Source: Phytomonospora sp040655735 (GTDB lineage: Bacteria; Actinomycetota; Actinomycetes; Mycobacteriales; Micromonosporaceae). Taken from it: 64,000 nucleotides of DNA. This document shows, piece after piece, positions 16,739 through 24,893 of the stretch (its first letter is position 1; every line of letters starts with the position of its first letter). Both the position numbers and the translations under genes were made by a program. The stretch is taken from positions 1 to 64,000 of the forward strand of contig NZ_JBFAKK010000010.1 of the NCBI RefSeq assembly GCF_040655735.1, read 5' to 3'. The notes below the pieces were generated by a model. It had not been told where the DNA came from. It did no database searches and saw only the letters and a list, made by a program, of their open reading frames with translations.

Positions 16739-16754
16739 TGTGATCCAGATCACA
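16739..16754. promoter_or_regulatory. Perfect CRP/GlxR-type binding site
   Basis: TGTGA-TCCAGA-TCACA matches the CRP-family consensus TGTGA-N6-TCACA at every conserved position. It lies about 100 bp upstream of the acetate permease operon. GlxR of corynebacteria and Crp of streptomycetes recognise this motif and control carbon-source genes, including acetate use. Control of the operon by cAMP is therefore likely; whether it activates or represses cannot be read off. Confidence 0.75.
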
Positions 16755-16855
16755 AAGACAGTTCATGTTTGTTAGTTGGGGGTCTGGCGTATCCCCTTCG
16801 GCGGCGATACGGTGCACCAAACCAAATACCCCGCTCGCTCCAAATAGGACCTGCC

Positions 16856-17239
16856 ATGACACAGACGTCATCAGAGACCTCCGGAGAGCGCGGAAACGCC
16901 GACAGCCTTGAGATTCAGCGCAGCCCGGAGTTCGCCGCGCTGCGCCGCTCATTGCGAGTCTTCGTCTTCCCCGCGACGGTGGTCTTCCTGCTCTGGTACG
17001 CCCTCTACGTTGTCCTGTCGGCTTATGCGCGCGACTTCATGGGCGTCAAAGTCTTCGGCGAAATCAACGTGGCCCTCATCTTCGGGCTCTTGCAGTTCGT
17101 CTCGACTTTCCTCATCGCCTGGCTCTACTCCCGGTACGCCGCTAAGAATCTCGACCCCAAGGCCGAGGCCATCAAAGAGCGCATGGAAAACGGCACCCCC
17201 TTCGTGGCGGGTGGTAATAAAGCGGAGGACTCAGCGTGA
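16856..17239 (+). CDS. DUF485 small membrane protein of the acetate permease operon
   Basis: A 127-residue protein with two transmembrane helices (VVFLLWYALYVVLSAYA and ALIFGLLQFVSTFLIAWLYS) and charged cytoplasmic ends. The motif SRYA in the second helix exit and its place directly upstream of an ActP-type symporter identify it as DUF485 (YjcH type). AGGA lies 8 nt before the ATG. Its stop overlaps the start of the symporter gene (GTGA), so the two are coupled. Its exact role is unsettled, but it always accompanies cation/acetate symporters. Confidence 0.9.
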   Translation: MTQTSSETSGERGNADSLEIQRSPEFAALRRSLRVFVFPATVVFLLWYALYVVLSAYARDFMGVKVFGEINVALIFGLLQFVSTFLIAWLYSRYAAKNLDPKAEAIKERMENGTPFVAGGNKAEDSA

Positions 17240-18909
17240 ACGTGATCGCGGCGACTTCGGCTTCCACCTCCCGCACCTGGACCATCGCGCTCTTCCTCGT
17301 GTTCGTCGCGGCGACCCTGGTCATCACCGTCTGGGCCGGCCGGCGCACACGCGGCGCCAGCGACTTCTACGCCGGCGGGCGCTCCTTCTCCGGCTTCCAG
17401 AACGGCATGGCCATCGGCGGCGACTACATGTCGGCGGCGTCCTTCCTGGGCATCGCCGGGATCATCGCTCTCAACGGGTATGACGGCTTCCTCTACTCGA
17501 TCGGCTTCCTGGTGGCATGGCTGGTGGCCCTGCTGCTGGTCGCCGAACTCCTGCGCAACGCCGGCAAGTACACGATGGCCGACGTCCTGGCGTTCCGGAT
17601 GCGGCAGCGCCCGGTCCGCACCGCCGCCGCGGTCTCCACCGTGACCGTCTCGGTGTTCTACCTCCTGGCGCAGATGGTCGGCGCGGGAGCGCTGGTCGCG
17701 CTCCTGCTCAACATCAAGGAGGGCCAGGAGTTCCTCGGCATGGACGCCGAGACCGCCAAGATCATGACCGTGATCCTGGTCGGCGTCCTGATGATCACCT
17801 ACGTGGTGGTCGGCGGGATGAAGGGCACGACCTACGTGCAGATCGTCAAGGCCGTCCTGCTGATCATCGGCGCCGGCGTGATGACCGTGCTGGTGTTCGC
17901 GGCCTTCAAGTACAACTTCTCCGACCTGCTCGCCGACGCCGCCAACGACTCCGGCAAGCCCGACCAGTTCCTGGAGCCGGGCCTCAAGTACGGCGTCGAA
18001 GTGGCCGGGGACGCCTGGCAGACCACCGTCAACAAGCTCGACCTGCTGTCGTTGGGCCTCGCGCTGGTCCTGGGCACCGCCGGCCTGCCGCACATCCTGA
18101 TCCGCTTCTACACCGTCCCGAACGCCAAGTCGGCGCGCAAGAGCGTGCTGTGGGCGATCGGCATCATCGGCGCCTTCTACCTGATGACCCTCGCCCTCGG
18201 CTTCGGCGCGGCCGCGCTGGTCAACCGGGACGAGATATTCAACGCCGACAAGGGCGCGGGCAACGTCGCCGCACCGCTGCTGGCCAGAGCGCTGGGGGAG
18301 AAGTTCCTCGGCGGCGAGTTCGGCGGCGCGATCCTGCTGGCGGTGATCGCCGCGGTGGCGTTCGCGACGATCCTCGCGGTCGTGGCCGGCCTGACGCTGG
18401 CCTCGTCGTCCTCCCTGGCGCACGACCTCTACGCCAACGTGTTCAAGCGCGGCAAGACCAGCGAGCGCGAGGAAGTCCAGGTCGCGCGGTGGTCGGCGCT
18501 CGGGATCGGGCTGTTCTCGATCGTGCTGGCCATCTTCGCGCAGCGCCTGAACGTGGCGTTCCTGGTGGGTCTGGCCTTCGCGGTCGCCGCCTCGGGCAAC
18601 CTGCCGGCCATCCTGTACAGCCTGTTCTGGCGGCGCTTCAACACCAGCGGCGCGGTCTGGGCGATCTACGGCGGCCTCGGCTCGGCGGTCCTGCTCGTGG
18701 TGTTCTCGCCGGTGACCTCCGGGACGGCGAACTCGCTCTTCCCGAGCGCCGCCTTCGACGTGTTCCCGCTGACCAACCCGGGTCTGGTGTCGATTCCGCT
18801 TGGCTTCCTGTTCGGGTGGCTGGGCACGATCCTGTCGAAGGACAAGGCCGACGTGGACAAGTACGCCGAACTGGAGGTCCGCTCGCTCACCGGCGCCGGA
18901 GCGCACTGA
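17236..18909 (+). CDS. actP: Cation/acetate symporter
   Basis: A 557-residue sodium:solute symporter (SSS family) with about 13 transmembrane helices. The segment ASDFYAGGRSFSGFQNGMAI followed by GGDYMSAASFLGIAG is diagnostic for ActP-like acetate/short-chain carboxylate permeases, and GTAGLPHILIRFYTVP is the conserved middle motif. GTG 17236 overlaps the DUF485 stop. It imports acetate and similar monocarboxylates with a cation. The CRP-type site upstream fits carbon-source control. Confidence 0.93.
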   Translation: MNVIAATSASTSRTWTIALFLVFVAATLVITVWAGRRTRGASDFYAGGRSFSGFQNGMAIGGDYMSAASFLGIAGIIALNGYDGFLYSIGFLVAWLVALLLVAELLRNAGKYTMADVLAFRMRQRPVRTAAAVSTVTVSVFYLLAQMVGAGALVALLLNIKEGQEFLGMDAETAKIMTVILVGVLMITYVVVGGMKGTTYVQIVKAVLLIIGAGVMTVLVFAAFKYNFSDLLADAANDSGKPDQFLEPGLKYGVEVAGDAWQTTVNKLDLLSLGLALVLGTAGLPHILIRFYTVPNAKSARKSVLWAIGIIGAFYLMTLALGFGAAALVNRDEIFNADKGAGNVAAPLLARALGEKFLGGEFGGAILLAVIAAVAFATILAVVAGLTLASSSSLAHDLYANVFKRGKTSEREEVQVARWSALGIGLFSIVLAIFAQRLNVAFLVGLAFAVAASGNLPAILYSLFWRRFNTSGAVWAIYGGLGSAVLLVVFSPVTSGTANSLFPSAAFDVFPLTNPGLVSIPLGFLFGWLGTILSKDKADVDKYAELEVRSLTGAGAH

Positions 18910-18926
18910 TTCACCGGCGCTATTTG

Positions 18927-18946
18927 ACACTGTCAGATGACAGTGT
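18927..18946. promoter_or_regulatory. Perfect 9-bp palindrome over the merR promoter
   Basis: ACACTGTCA and TGACAGTGT are perfect inverted arms around GA. The left arm overlaps a -35 TTGACA (18924-18929), and GTTATC (18945-18950) can serve as -10. The MerR start codon follows at 18959. MerR proteins bind between -35 and -10, so this is very probably the autoregulatory site of the merR-VIT/vWA operon. A 13-base part of it recurs inside the gene at 19512-19524. Confidence 0.7.
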
Positions 18947-18958
18947 TATCGTCGATGC

Positions 18959-19777
18959 ATGACCGACGAACGCTTGACCTCGCCACCGCGTGCCGGGGCT
19001 TCGCGACTGTGGACAGTCGCCGAGCTCGCGGCCGCGGTGGCGCGCGCGTTGTCGCATGACTACGCCGGTGCGGGCAACGGGCGTGTGCGGGACGTGCCGG
19101 GCGTGCGCGTGATTCGCTGGTACCAAACCATCGGCCTCGTCGACCGTCCCGTGGAGATGCGCGGGCGCACGGCGCTCTACGGTCCGCGCCACCTGCGGCA
19201 GATCGTCGCCGTGAAACGCCTGCAGTCGGCGGGGCGCAGTCTCGCCGAGATCCAGGAGGCCCTGGTCGGCGCGCCCGACGAGGTCCTCGAACGGATCGCC
19301 CGCATTCCCGAAGGGGAGACGGCGGTGTTCGCCGACGCTTCCGGCCCCACCGCCGAGATGGTCGACCTCGAGTCGCCGTCCATCCCGGTCGAGGTGGACG
19401 GTGCGGACGGTGAAGAGCCCGCGCGGGGGCGCTTCTGGGCGGACCGGGCGGTGGCCAAGCCGCATGTTGCAGTGTCGGAAGTCGCGGTATCGAAAGCCGT
19501 CGGGCGTCTGTCACTGTCAGATGAGGTCGTCCCCGAAGTCTCCTACGGCATCCCGCTCGCCCCGGGCCTCACCGTGCTCGTCGAACTGCCGCACCCGCCC
19601 GGCCCCGACGCGATCGCGGCCATCCGGGCCGCCGCGGCCCCCCTCGTCGCCGAAGTGGCGACCCACCGGCAGGACGGCGCCTTCGCGCCGGAGAGCCCAC
19701 CGCGACCTCAAGCCTCACCGTCACCCACCACGAGCACCCCCGCCGCGCGCGGTCTCACCGAAGGAGCCTCCTCATGA
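18959..19777 (+). CDS. MerR-family regulator with long C-terminal tail
   Basis: A 272-residue protein. The N-terminal winged helix reads LWTVAELAAAVARAL, then VRVIRWYQTIGLVDRP, then LYGPRHLRQIVAVKRLQSAG, as in MerR proteins, although an insert of about 20 residues separates the first helix from the RWYQTIGL segment. The residues after about 100 show no metal-binding cysteines and are probably an effector or dimer domain. The mRNA probably starts close to the ATG, because the likely -10 is only about 9 bp upstream. Its stop overlaps the start of the VIT/vWA gene (ATGA), so it is the likely regulator of that gene and of itself. The inducer is unknown. Confidence 0.85.
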   Translation: MTDERLTSPPRAGASRLWTVAELAAAVARALSHDYAGAGNGRVRDVPGVRVIRWYQTIGLVDRPVEMRGRTALYGPRHLRQIVAVKRLQSAGRSLAEIQEALVGAPDEVLERIARIPEGETAVFADASGPTAEMVDLESPSIPVEVDGADGEEPARGRFWADRAVAKPHVAVSEVAVSKAVGRLSLSDEVVPEVSYGIPLAPGLTVLVELPHPPGPDAIAAIRAAAAPLVAEVATHRQDGAFAPESPPRPQASPSPTTSTPAARGLTEGASS

Positions 19778-22500
19778 GCCTCACCGTCACGCCGCTACCG
19801 GTAGCCCCGGAGCGGGCCGAACCGGACCCGGACGCCGGTCTGGGAGTGCTGCGCACCGAGCGGGGCAACCTCCCGCTGCGCAGCCTCGACGTCAACACCC
19901 ACATCACCGGCCTGACCGCGCGCATCGAGGTCGTCCAGGGCTTCCACAATCCCCACGACGTCCCGATCGAGGCCACCTACATCTTCCCGCTGCCGGACCG
20001 GGCCGCGGTGACCGCGATGCGGATGACCGCCGACGGGCGCACCGTCGAGGCCGAACTGCACGAACGCGAGCAGGCCCGCGCCGTCTACGACCAGGCCATC
20101 GCCTCGGGCCGGCGCGCCTCCATCGCCGAGGCCGAGCGCGCCGACGTGTTCACCATGCGGGTCGGCAACATCCTCCCCGGCGAGGACGTCACCGTGAGCC
20201 TGACCCTCAGCGGCCCGCTGTCCTATGAGGATGGAGAGGCGACCCTGCGGATCCCGCTGGTCGTCGCGCCACGCTTCATCCCCGGCGACCCGCTGTCCGG
20301 CGCGCCGGTCGGAGACGGCACCGCGCAGGACACCGACGCCGTCCCGGACGCCTCCCGGATCACGCCTCCGGTCCTCCTGCCCGGCTTCCCGAATCCCGTC
20401 GCCCTGTCCATGGAGACCGTCGTCGACCCGGGCGGCCTGCCGCTGTCGGGCGCCCGGTCGAGCCTGCACACCGTCGTCACCTCCGAAGGCGAGGGCGGCG
20501 CGACCGTCCTGCGCGTGCAGCCGGGGGAGCGGGTCAACCGCGACTTCATCCTGCGCCTGGCCTACGGCGAGGCCGAGGCCGTGAGCCAGACCCTCGCCTG
20601 TGAGCCGGACGAGGACAACGAGGGCGGCACCTTCCAGCTCACCGTCCTGCCCCCTTCGGGTGTCGAGGGCGTCCGGCCGCGCGACGTGGTCGTCCTCCTC
20701 GACCGCTCGGGCAGCATGTCCGGCTGGAAGATGATCGCCGCCCGCCGCGCCGCCGCCCGGATCATCGACACCCTCACCACCGCGGACCGCTTCGCGCTGC
20801 GCTGCTTCGACCACGACGTCGAGAGCCCCGACCAGCTCGGTCCCGGCCTCGTCGAGGCCACCGACCGCCACCGCTACCGCGCCGTGGAATACCTCGCCCG
20901 CGCCGACGCCAGGGGAGGGACCGTGCTGCTCGAACCACTGCGCGAGGCCGTCCGCCTGCTCGGCGCCGATACCGCCGGTGAGACCCCGCGCGACCGGGTC
21001 CTCATCCTGGTCACCGACGGCCAGGTCGGCAACGAGGACCAGATCCTCGCCGAACTCGCCGGCGGTTTGACCGGTGTCCGCGTGCACGTGGTCGGCATCG
21101 ACCGCGCGGTCAACGCCGGCTTCCTCAACCGCTTGGCCGTGACCGGCCGCGGCCGCTGCGAGCTCGTCGAGTCGGAGGACCGCCTCGATGAGGCCACCGC
21201 CCGCATCCACCGCCGCATCGCCTCTCCCGTCGTGACCGAACTGTCCTGGCGTGCGGAAGGCTTCACGCCGGACCAGACCACCCTCGCGCCCACCCGCGTC
21301 CCGGACCTGTTCACCGGGGCGCCCGTCGTCGTCTCCGGCCGCTACCACGGCCAGGTCGCACCGGACGCCGCCATGCACCTCAGCGGCCAGGCCATCACGG
21401 GAGACCCGTGGCAGGCCACCGTCGGAGCCTCCAACGCCGAGGACAAGGGCGCCATCTCCGTCGCCTGGGCGCGTGCGCACCTGCGCGACCTGGAGGACCG
21501 CTACGCCGTGGGCGTCGGGGACCTGTCCTCACTGGAGAAGCAGATCGTCGGCGTCTCGCTGAAGCACTCGGTGCTGTGCCGCTTCACGGCCTTCGTGGCC
21601 GTCGACAGCCGCGTGGTCGCCGAGGGCGGTGACCCCCACCGCGTCACACAGCCGGTGGAGCTGCCGGACGGCTGGGAGATGCCCCGGCCACCAGCCGGCG
21701 CGCCCATGCCGCAGGCCTGGGGCGGCGCCCAGGCCGGTGCTCCCGGAAGCCCCGCCATGACGTCGCAGACCTTCGCGTCCGCGGACGCCTTCCTGGAGCG
21801 TTCGGTCTCGGCCGACGCCGGCGTCGACTTCTTCGGTGCTCCGCCACCGCTCGCTCCCGGCAGCGCGTCGGCACCGCCGCCGCCTCCGGCTCCCGCCTAC
21901 GGCGGCCAGGGCGCACCGCCTCCGCCGAAGGCGGCCCCCCGCCGCCGAGCCTTCGCCCGTCCGGCCGTGCAGCCGCCGAGCGGTGGGGGCGGTGGCGGTG
22001 TCGGCGGGATGATCCGCATGCCCGGCCAGATCGCCGGACCCGACCCGCATGAGGCCATCCGCACTCAGCTCGCCGAGGAACTCTCCGCCCTCCTCGCCGT
22101 CCCGGTGGACAGCACGCCGGAACACGAGCGCCGTGATCTCCTCAGCGACCTGGCCAGCCGGCTGACGGCTCTGCTCACCACCTCGGCGGTCACCTCGCAC
22201 CCCGACCGCTACGCCACGCTGCGCACCCTCACCCTGTCGCTCACCGTCTGCGACAGACCAAACCCTCCCCGCGCCACCGCCCTCGACGCCCTCTGGCGCA
22301 CCACCATCGAAACCCTCACCAAACTCACCACCCCGAACACCAAGTCCAAGCCCAAGACCACCCCCAAGACCCCGAACACCGCCGCCACGCCACCCACCGG
22401 CGGCGACCCCACCCCACCCACCGAGACCGACACAACCCAACCCGCGAACGGCGACCCCACCCCACCCCGCCGCCGCGCCTTCTGGAAACGCCAAGGCTGA
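19774..22500 (+). CDS. VIT and von Willebrand factor A domain protein
   Basis: A 908-residue protein. An N-terminal VIT (vault/inter-alpha-trypsin) domain covers about residues 20-165 (HITGLTARIEVVQGFHNPHD, YIFPLPDRAAVTAM). A vWA domain follows at about 305-480, with the MIDAS motif DRSGSMS and later conserved Thr and Asp (LVTDG). The C-terminal third is Pro/Gly/Ala-rich, ends in Thr-Pro-Lys repeats and closes with RRRAFWKRQG. No signal peptide or membrane helix is visible. The family is thought to act in protein-protein complexes through metal-dependent adhesion; no specific function is established. It is coupled to the MerR gene and ends in a strong hairpin terminator. Confidence 0.88.
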   Translation: MSLTVTPLPVAPERAEPDPDAGLGVLRTERGNLPLRSLDVNTHITGLTARIEVVQGFHNPHDVPIEATYIFPLPDRAAVTAMRMTADGRTVEAELHEREQARAVYDQAIASGRRASIAEAERADVFTMRVGNILPGEDVTVSLTLSGPLSYEDGEATLRIPLVVAPRFIPGDPLSGAPVGDGTAQDTDAVPDASRITPPVLLPGFPNPVALSMETVVDPGGLPLSGARSSLHTVVTSEGEGGATVLRVQPGERVNRDFILRLAYGEAEAVSQTLACEPDEDNEGGTFQLTVLPPSGVEGVRPRDVVVLLDRSGSMSGWKMIAARRAAARIIDTLTTADRFALRCFDHDVESPDQLGPGLVEATDRHRYRAVEYLARADARGGTVLLEPLREAVRLLGADTAGETPRDRVLILVTDGQVGNEDQILAELAGGLTGVRVHVVGIDRAVNAGFLNRLAVTGRGRCELVESEDRLDEATARIHRRIASPVVTELSWRAEGFTPDQTTLAPTRVPDLFTGAPVVVSGRYHGQVAPDAAMHLSGQAITGDPWQATVGASNAEDKGAISVAWARAHLRDLEDRYAVGVGDLSSLEKQIVGVSLKHSVLCRFTAFVAVDSRVVAEGGDPHRVTQPVELPDGWEMPRPPAGAPMPQAWGGAQAGAPGSPAMTSQTFASADAFLERSVSADAGVDFFGAPPPLAPGSASAPPPPPAPAYGGQGAPPPPKAAPRRRAFARPAVQPPSGGGGGGVGGMIRMPGQIAGPDPHEAIRTQLAEELSALLAVPVDSTPEHERRDLLSDLASRLTALLTTSAVTSHPDRYATLRTLTLSLTVCDRPNPPRATALDALWRTTIETLTKLTTPNTKSKPKTTPKTPNTAATPPTGGDPTPPTETDTTQPANGDPTPPRRRAFWKRQG

Positions 22501-22572
22501 CCCCCACGGCCAGCCGCACCCACCCGCACCCACCAGCTCCACCCGCACCACACCCTCACTACCCCGCCCCAC

Positions 22573-22606
22573 CCGTACGGCCCACGCGCCCGCGTGGGCC
22601 GTACGG
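22573..22606 (+). terminator. Strong hairpin terminator of the VIT/vWA operon
   Basis: CCGTACGGCCCACGCG (22573-22588) is perfectly complementary to 22591-22606 with a CC loop. Sixteen consecutive pairs, 73 bp after the stop codon, mark the end of the operon. Confidence 0.8.
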
Positions 22607-22928
22607 CCACCCGCCTTCCACTCGCATCCCCCGCGCTCCTATCCGCCCTGCACCCCCGCCGCCCACCCGCCACCACCCGCCACCGCCCGCCCCGTCTTCC
22701 CACCTCCCCGTCCGCCGCCCTGCCCCTCCTCGCAGCCACTCCGCTGGCTCGCGCCGCCCCGAGTTCTCACCGCGTGCCCGCCCGTCTGCCCGGCCCGCAG
22801 TCACACCACCCGCTTGGGCCGCTTCGCAGCCCCACCGTCCGCCCGCCCGCCCGTCTGCCTGCCCCGCCACATAAGCACCCCGCCGGCTCGCGCCGCTCCG
22901 CCTTCCGGGCGACCGAACGGTCACGCGG

Positions 22929-22953
22929 GCAGACACCGCCGGGCGGTGTCTGC
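22929..22953. repeat. Perfect hairpin in the gene-free region
   Basis: GCAGACACCGCC pairs with GGCGGTGTCTGC around a single central G. GATCGGGG repeats follow at about 22,973-22,990. It could be a terminator of an unrecognised transcript on either strand. Confidence 0.5.
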
Positions 22954-23350
22954 GGTGTAGACGGTCGGCGGGGATCGGGGATCGGGGATTGAGGGACGGT
23001 CAGGCGGACATGGACTGCCGCCGCTCGCCCCGTTCCACCCGCACCCGCACCCCACGCCCGCCTCCCGCCGGGCTTGACCGAGGCCTCACAGCAGCGGCGC
23101 AGGCCAACGCGACGGTGACCGATCCATGCCTCGCCTCGCATGACGATGTGGTGAGGGGCCGTCTCCCCACCGCCCGCACGGCACGAATGGCCGTCCCACC
23201 TGCCCTGCACGACCATCCGCATGGCTGCACGCGCCGCCTGGCCCGGCCCCAGCTCGCCTCTCCCGCCGCCCGAACGATTCGCGTGGAAGCCACCACCCGG
23301 CCCGCCTCTGCCCCCCGCACATCACCCGTCCTTCATCCGCCCGCCGGGAT

Positions 23351-23920
23351 TCCTGTCCCACCGCCGATGTGGCGGAGCGTCCGTTACCGTCGGTCTGCCC
23401 GTGCCTTCTTCGGGTATCGCCTGCCACCCCGCGCTTCGCCCTGAGCCCGCGGTCCATCGCCCGCCCGCCGGTTGGGGATGGCTGTCATCGCTGTCCTGCC
23501 GCCGATGTGGGCCTTCCGGCCATTACCGCCCGGTCCACCTCTGCGCCTCGCCCTCCAGCCCGCCCGCTGGGGCTACTGTCCCGCCGCCGATGGTGGACCG
23601 TCCGTCCGCCACCGTCCGGTCCGCTCGTGCCTGCGCGTATGGCCGGCCATACGTCCGCCAGCTCGCCGGGATGCCTGCTCCACCGCCAATGCGGACTGTT
23701 CGGGCGCCACCACTCGTGCCACCGCGCATCGTTAGCCGGCCGCTCCTACGGTCTGTCTCAGCGTCGACCGTTCGCTGCACGCCCGTCCAGGGACGCCTGG
23801 CCCACCGCCGTTGCGGGCCGTGCAACGCACGCGTCCAGCCCGCCCCGCGCCGCGGCCCGCGCTATCCGGCTTGCTGGCCGCCGCCGTTGCCCCACGCCAA
23901 AACCCACGGAGAGCGCACGC
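23351..23920 (+). repeat. Diverged repeats with a CCGCCGATGTGG-type core
   Basis: The core recurs at about 23361 (CCGCCGATGTGG), 23500 (CCGCCGATGTGG), 23584 (CCGCCGATGGTGG), 23683 (CCGCCAATGCGG), 23805 (CCGCCGTTGCGG) and 23881 (CCGCCGTTGC). Similar flanks accompany it: CCTG(T/C)(C/T)CCA before, and (G/A)CCGTCCG with CCACCGTCCGGTC-like sequence after. Spacing varies from 76 to 139 bp, so this is an old, eroded tandem duplication rather than a CRISPR array. Confidence 0.5.
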
Positions 23921-24246
23921 CCGGCACTCCTGGGGCTCGGCGGATGCTCGCCTCACACCTCAGCGGCTTCTCCGCACGCCAGCCCGCCGTCCGGGGCCTT
24001 GCTCGATCCACCCGGCGCTGGGTTCGCGCTTGCCGCCACCGGCACGTTCCTCGTGCATGCCCCCGCCTCACCTACCTCGTCGACGGCTCACCGGTTCCCA
24101 CGTGGACGTGTGCCCGCCCGCTGCGAAGCTCCCACGATCCGCCCAGCCCGACCATCCCTCAGACGACAACCCGCTGCCAGCTCCCCGACAGGCCGAGCTC
24201 AGCGCCACCGCAGCCGCCCCTGACCCGCACCGAACCGCCCGATAAT

Positions 24247-24318
24247 CGCTGTGCCGCTGTGCCGCTGTGCCGCTGTGCCGCTGTGCCGCTGTGCCGCTGT
24301 GCCGCTGTGCCGCTGTGC
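24247..24318 (+). repeat. Octanucleotide tandem array, nine copies
   Basis: CGCTGTGC is repeated nine times without error (72 bp). Because eight is not a multiple of three, any change in copy number would shift a reading frame. Exact conservation of all units suggests recent expansion by slippage. No convincing gene runs through it. Confidence 0.95.
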
Positions 24319-24572
24319 CGCCGGGCCGCCCACTCGGTCGGGAGTGCGGCTGCTGCTCGTCTCGGACCGACCCGGTGTGTTCACGCCCTGTGGCTCGTCG
24401 CGTCACGATCGACCACGCCTCGAATGGTCGATGCCGTTCCCACCCCACCCGCTCCTCCAACTCCTCACCGAATCCCTTCCCCCCGTCCCCGCCCGTCGAT
24501 ACGCTCCCCCTGCCGGTCCATCCACAGTGGACCCGCACTTCCGGCCCCCAATACCTCCCCGAGAGGACCCCC

Positions 24573-24815
24573 ATGCCATCCCTCCCGTCCTTCCCCTCCC
24601 GCCCCGCCCATCCCCTCACCCGCCCCTTCTCCCGTGCCGCCGACCGCCTCCTCGCCCGTTTCGTCCCCGCGACCTCCGCCTCCGCCTCCCGCGGGGACAA
24701 CTGCTTCTGCCAGTGCAGCGACGCCTGCTTCCGCTGCTGCCAGACCGGCACGGCCGAACCCGGCGGCATCCCCACCTACACCTGCCGGGTCGCCAACACC
24801 GGCGAGTGCGGCTGA
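24573..24815 (+). CDS. Cysteine-rich small protein A with conserved DRLLxRFVP leader
   Basis: An 80-residue protein starting at ATG 24573 with GAGAGGA 5 nt upstream. The N-terminal part holds FSRAADRLLARFVPATSASA, and the C-terminal part holds CFCQCSDACFRCC followed by two more cysteines (CRVANTGEC). The spacing C-x-C-x-C-x3-C-x2-C-C is identical to that of the protein encoded directly downstream. The first 20 residues (MPSLPSFPSRPAHPL) are an extra N-terminal stretch. No hydrophobic signal core is seen. It could be a ribosomally made peptide precursor (leader ending in an Ala-x-Ala motif), a metal-binding protein or a disulfide-rich peptide. I do not recognise a named family, and no modifying enzyme lies nearby. 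Confidence 0.75.
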   Translation: MPSLPSFPSRPAHPLTRPFSRAADRLLARFVPATSASASRGDNCFCQCSDACFRCCQTGTAEPGGIPTYTCRVANTGECG

Positions 24816-24860
24816 CACCTACCCGCCCCAGATGTGCGGTCCGGTGTATTTCCCCTGCGT

Positions 24861-24880
24861 AGAGTGACACCACTCACTCT
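24861..24880 (+). promoter_or_regulatory. Inverted repeat just upstream of the second cysteine-rich gene
   Basis: AGAGTGA-CACCAC-TCACTCT forms a perfect 7-bp inverted repeat that ends immediately before the ribosome-binding site GGGAGGAG (24881-24888). It overlaps a possible -10 (TAGAGT, 24860-24865). It may be an operator, or an mRNA hairpin that limits ribosome access. Confidence 0.45.
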
Positions 24881-24893
24881 GGGAGGAGCCCTC

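Larger units (their letters stand above)
22607..24540. other. C-rich gene-free region of about 1.9 kb
   Basis: The plus strand is very rich in C and comparatively poor in A. Open frames are long in several frames at once, proline/arginine-rich, overlap each other, lack ribosome-binding sites and are broken by tandem repeats, so none is supported. It contains a perfect hairpin at 22929, diverged repeats (23,351-23,920), a ninefold octanucleotide array (24,247), and two related segments around GGCTCGCGCCG (about 22,745 and 22,882). It may be decayed coding sequence, a source of non-coding RNA, or a recombination-prone spacer. Confidence 0.6.

Noticed and set aside
17125..18930. Long antisense frame opposite the acetate symporter
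   Set aside because: A shadow of GC-rich codon use; the plus-strand protein is clearly a complete ActP. The same applies to long antisense frames opposite thrS (25,273-27,555) and dnaE2 (60,164-62,587).
24247..24318. CRISPR array
   Set aside because: The units are 8 bp and contiguous, with no spacers, and no cas genes are present.
23221..24867. Open reading frame of about 550 codons, proline/arginine-rich
   Set aside because: It runs through the out-of-phase octanucleotide array, overlaps other equally long frames, has no ribosome-binding site and ends over the better supported cysteine-rich gene A in another frame.
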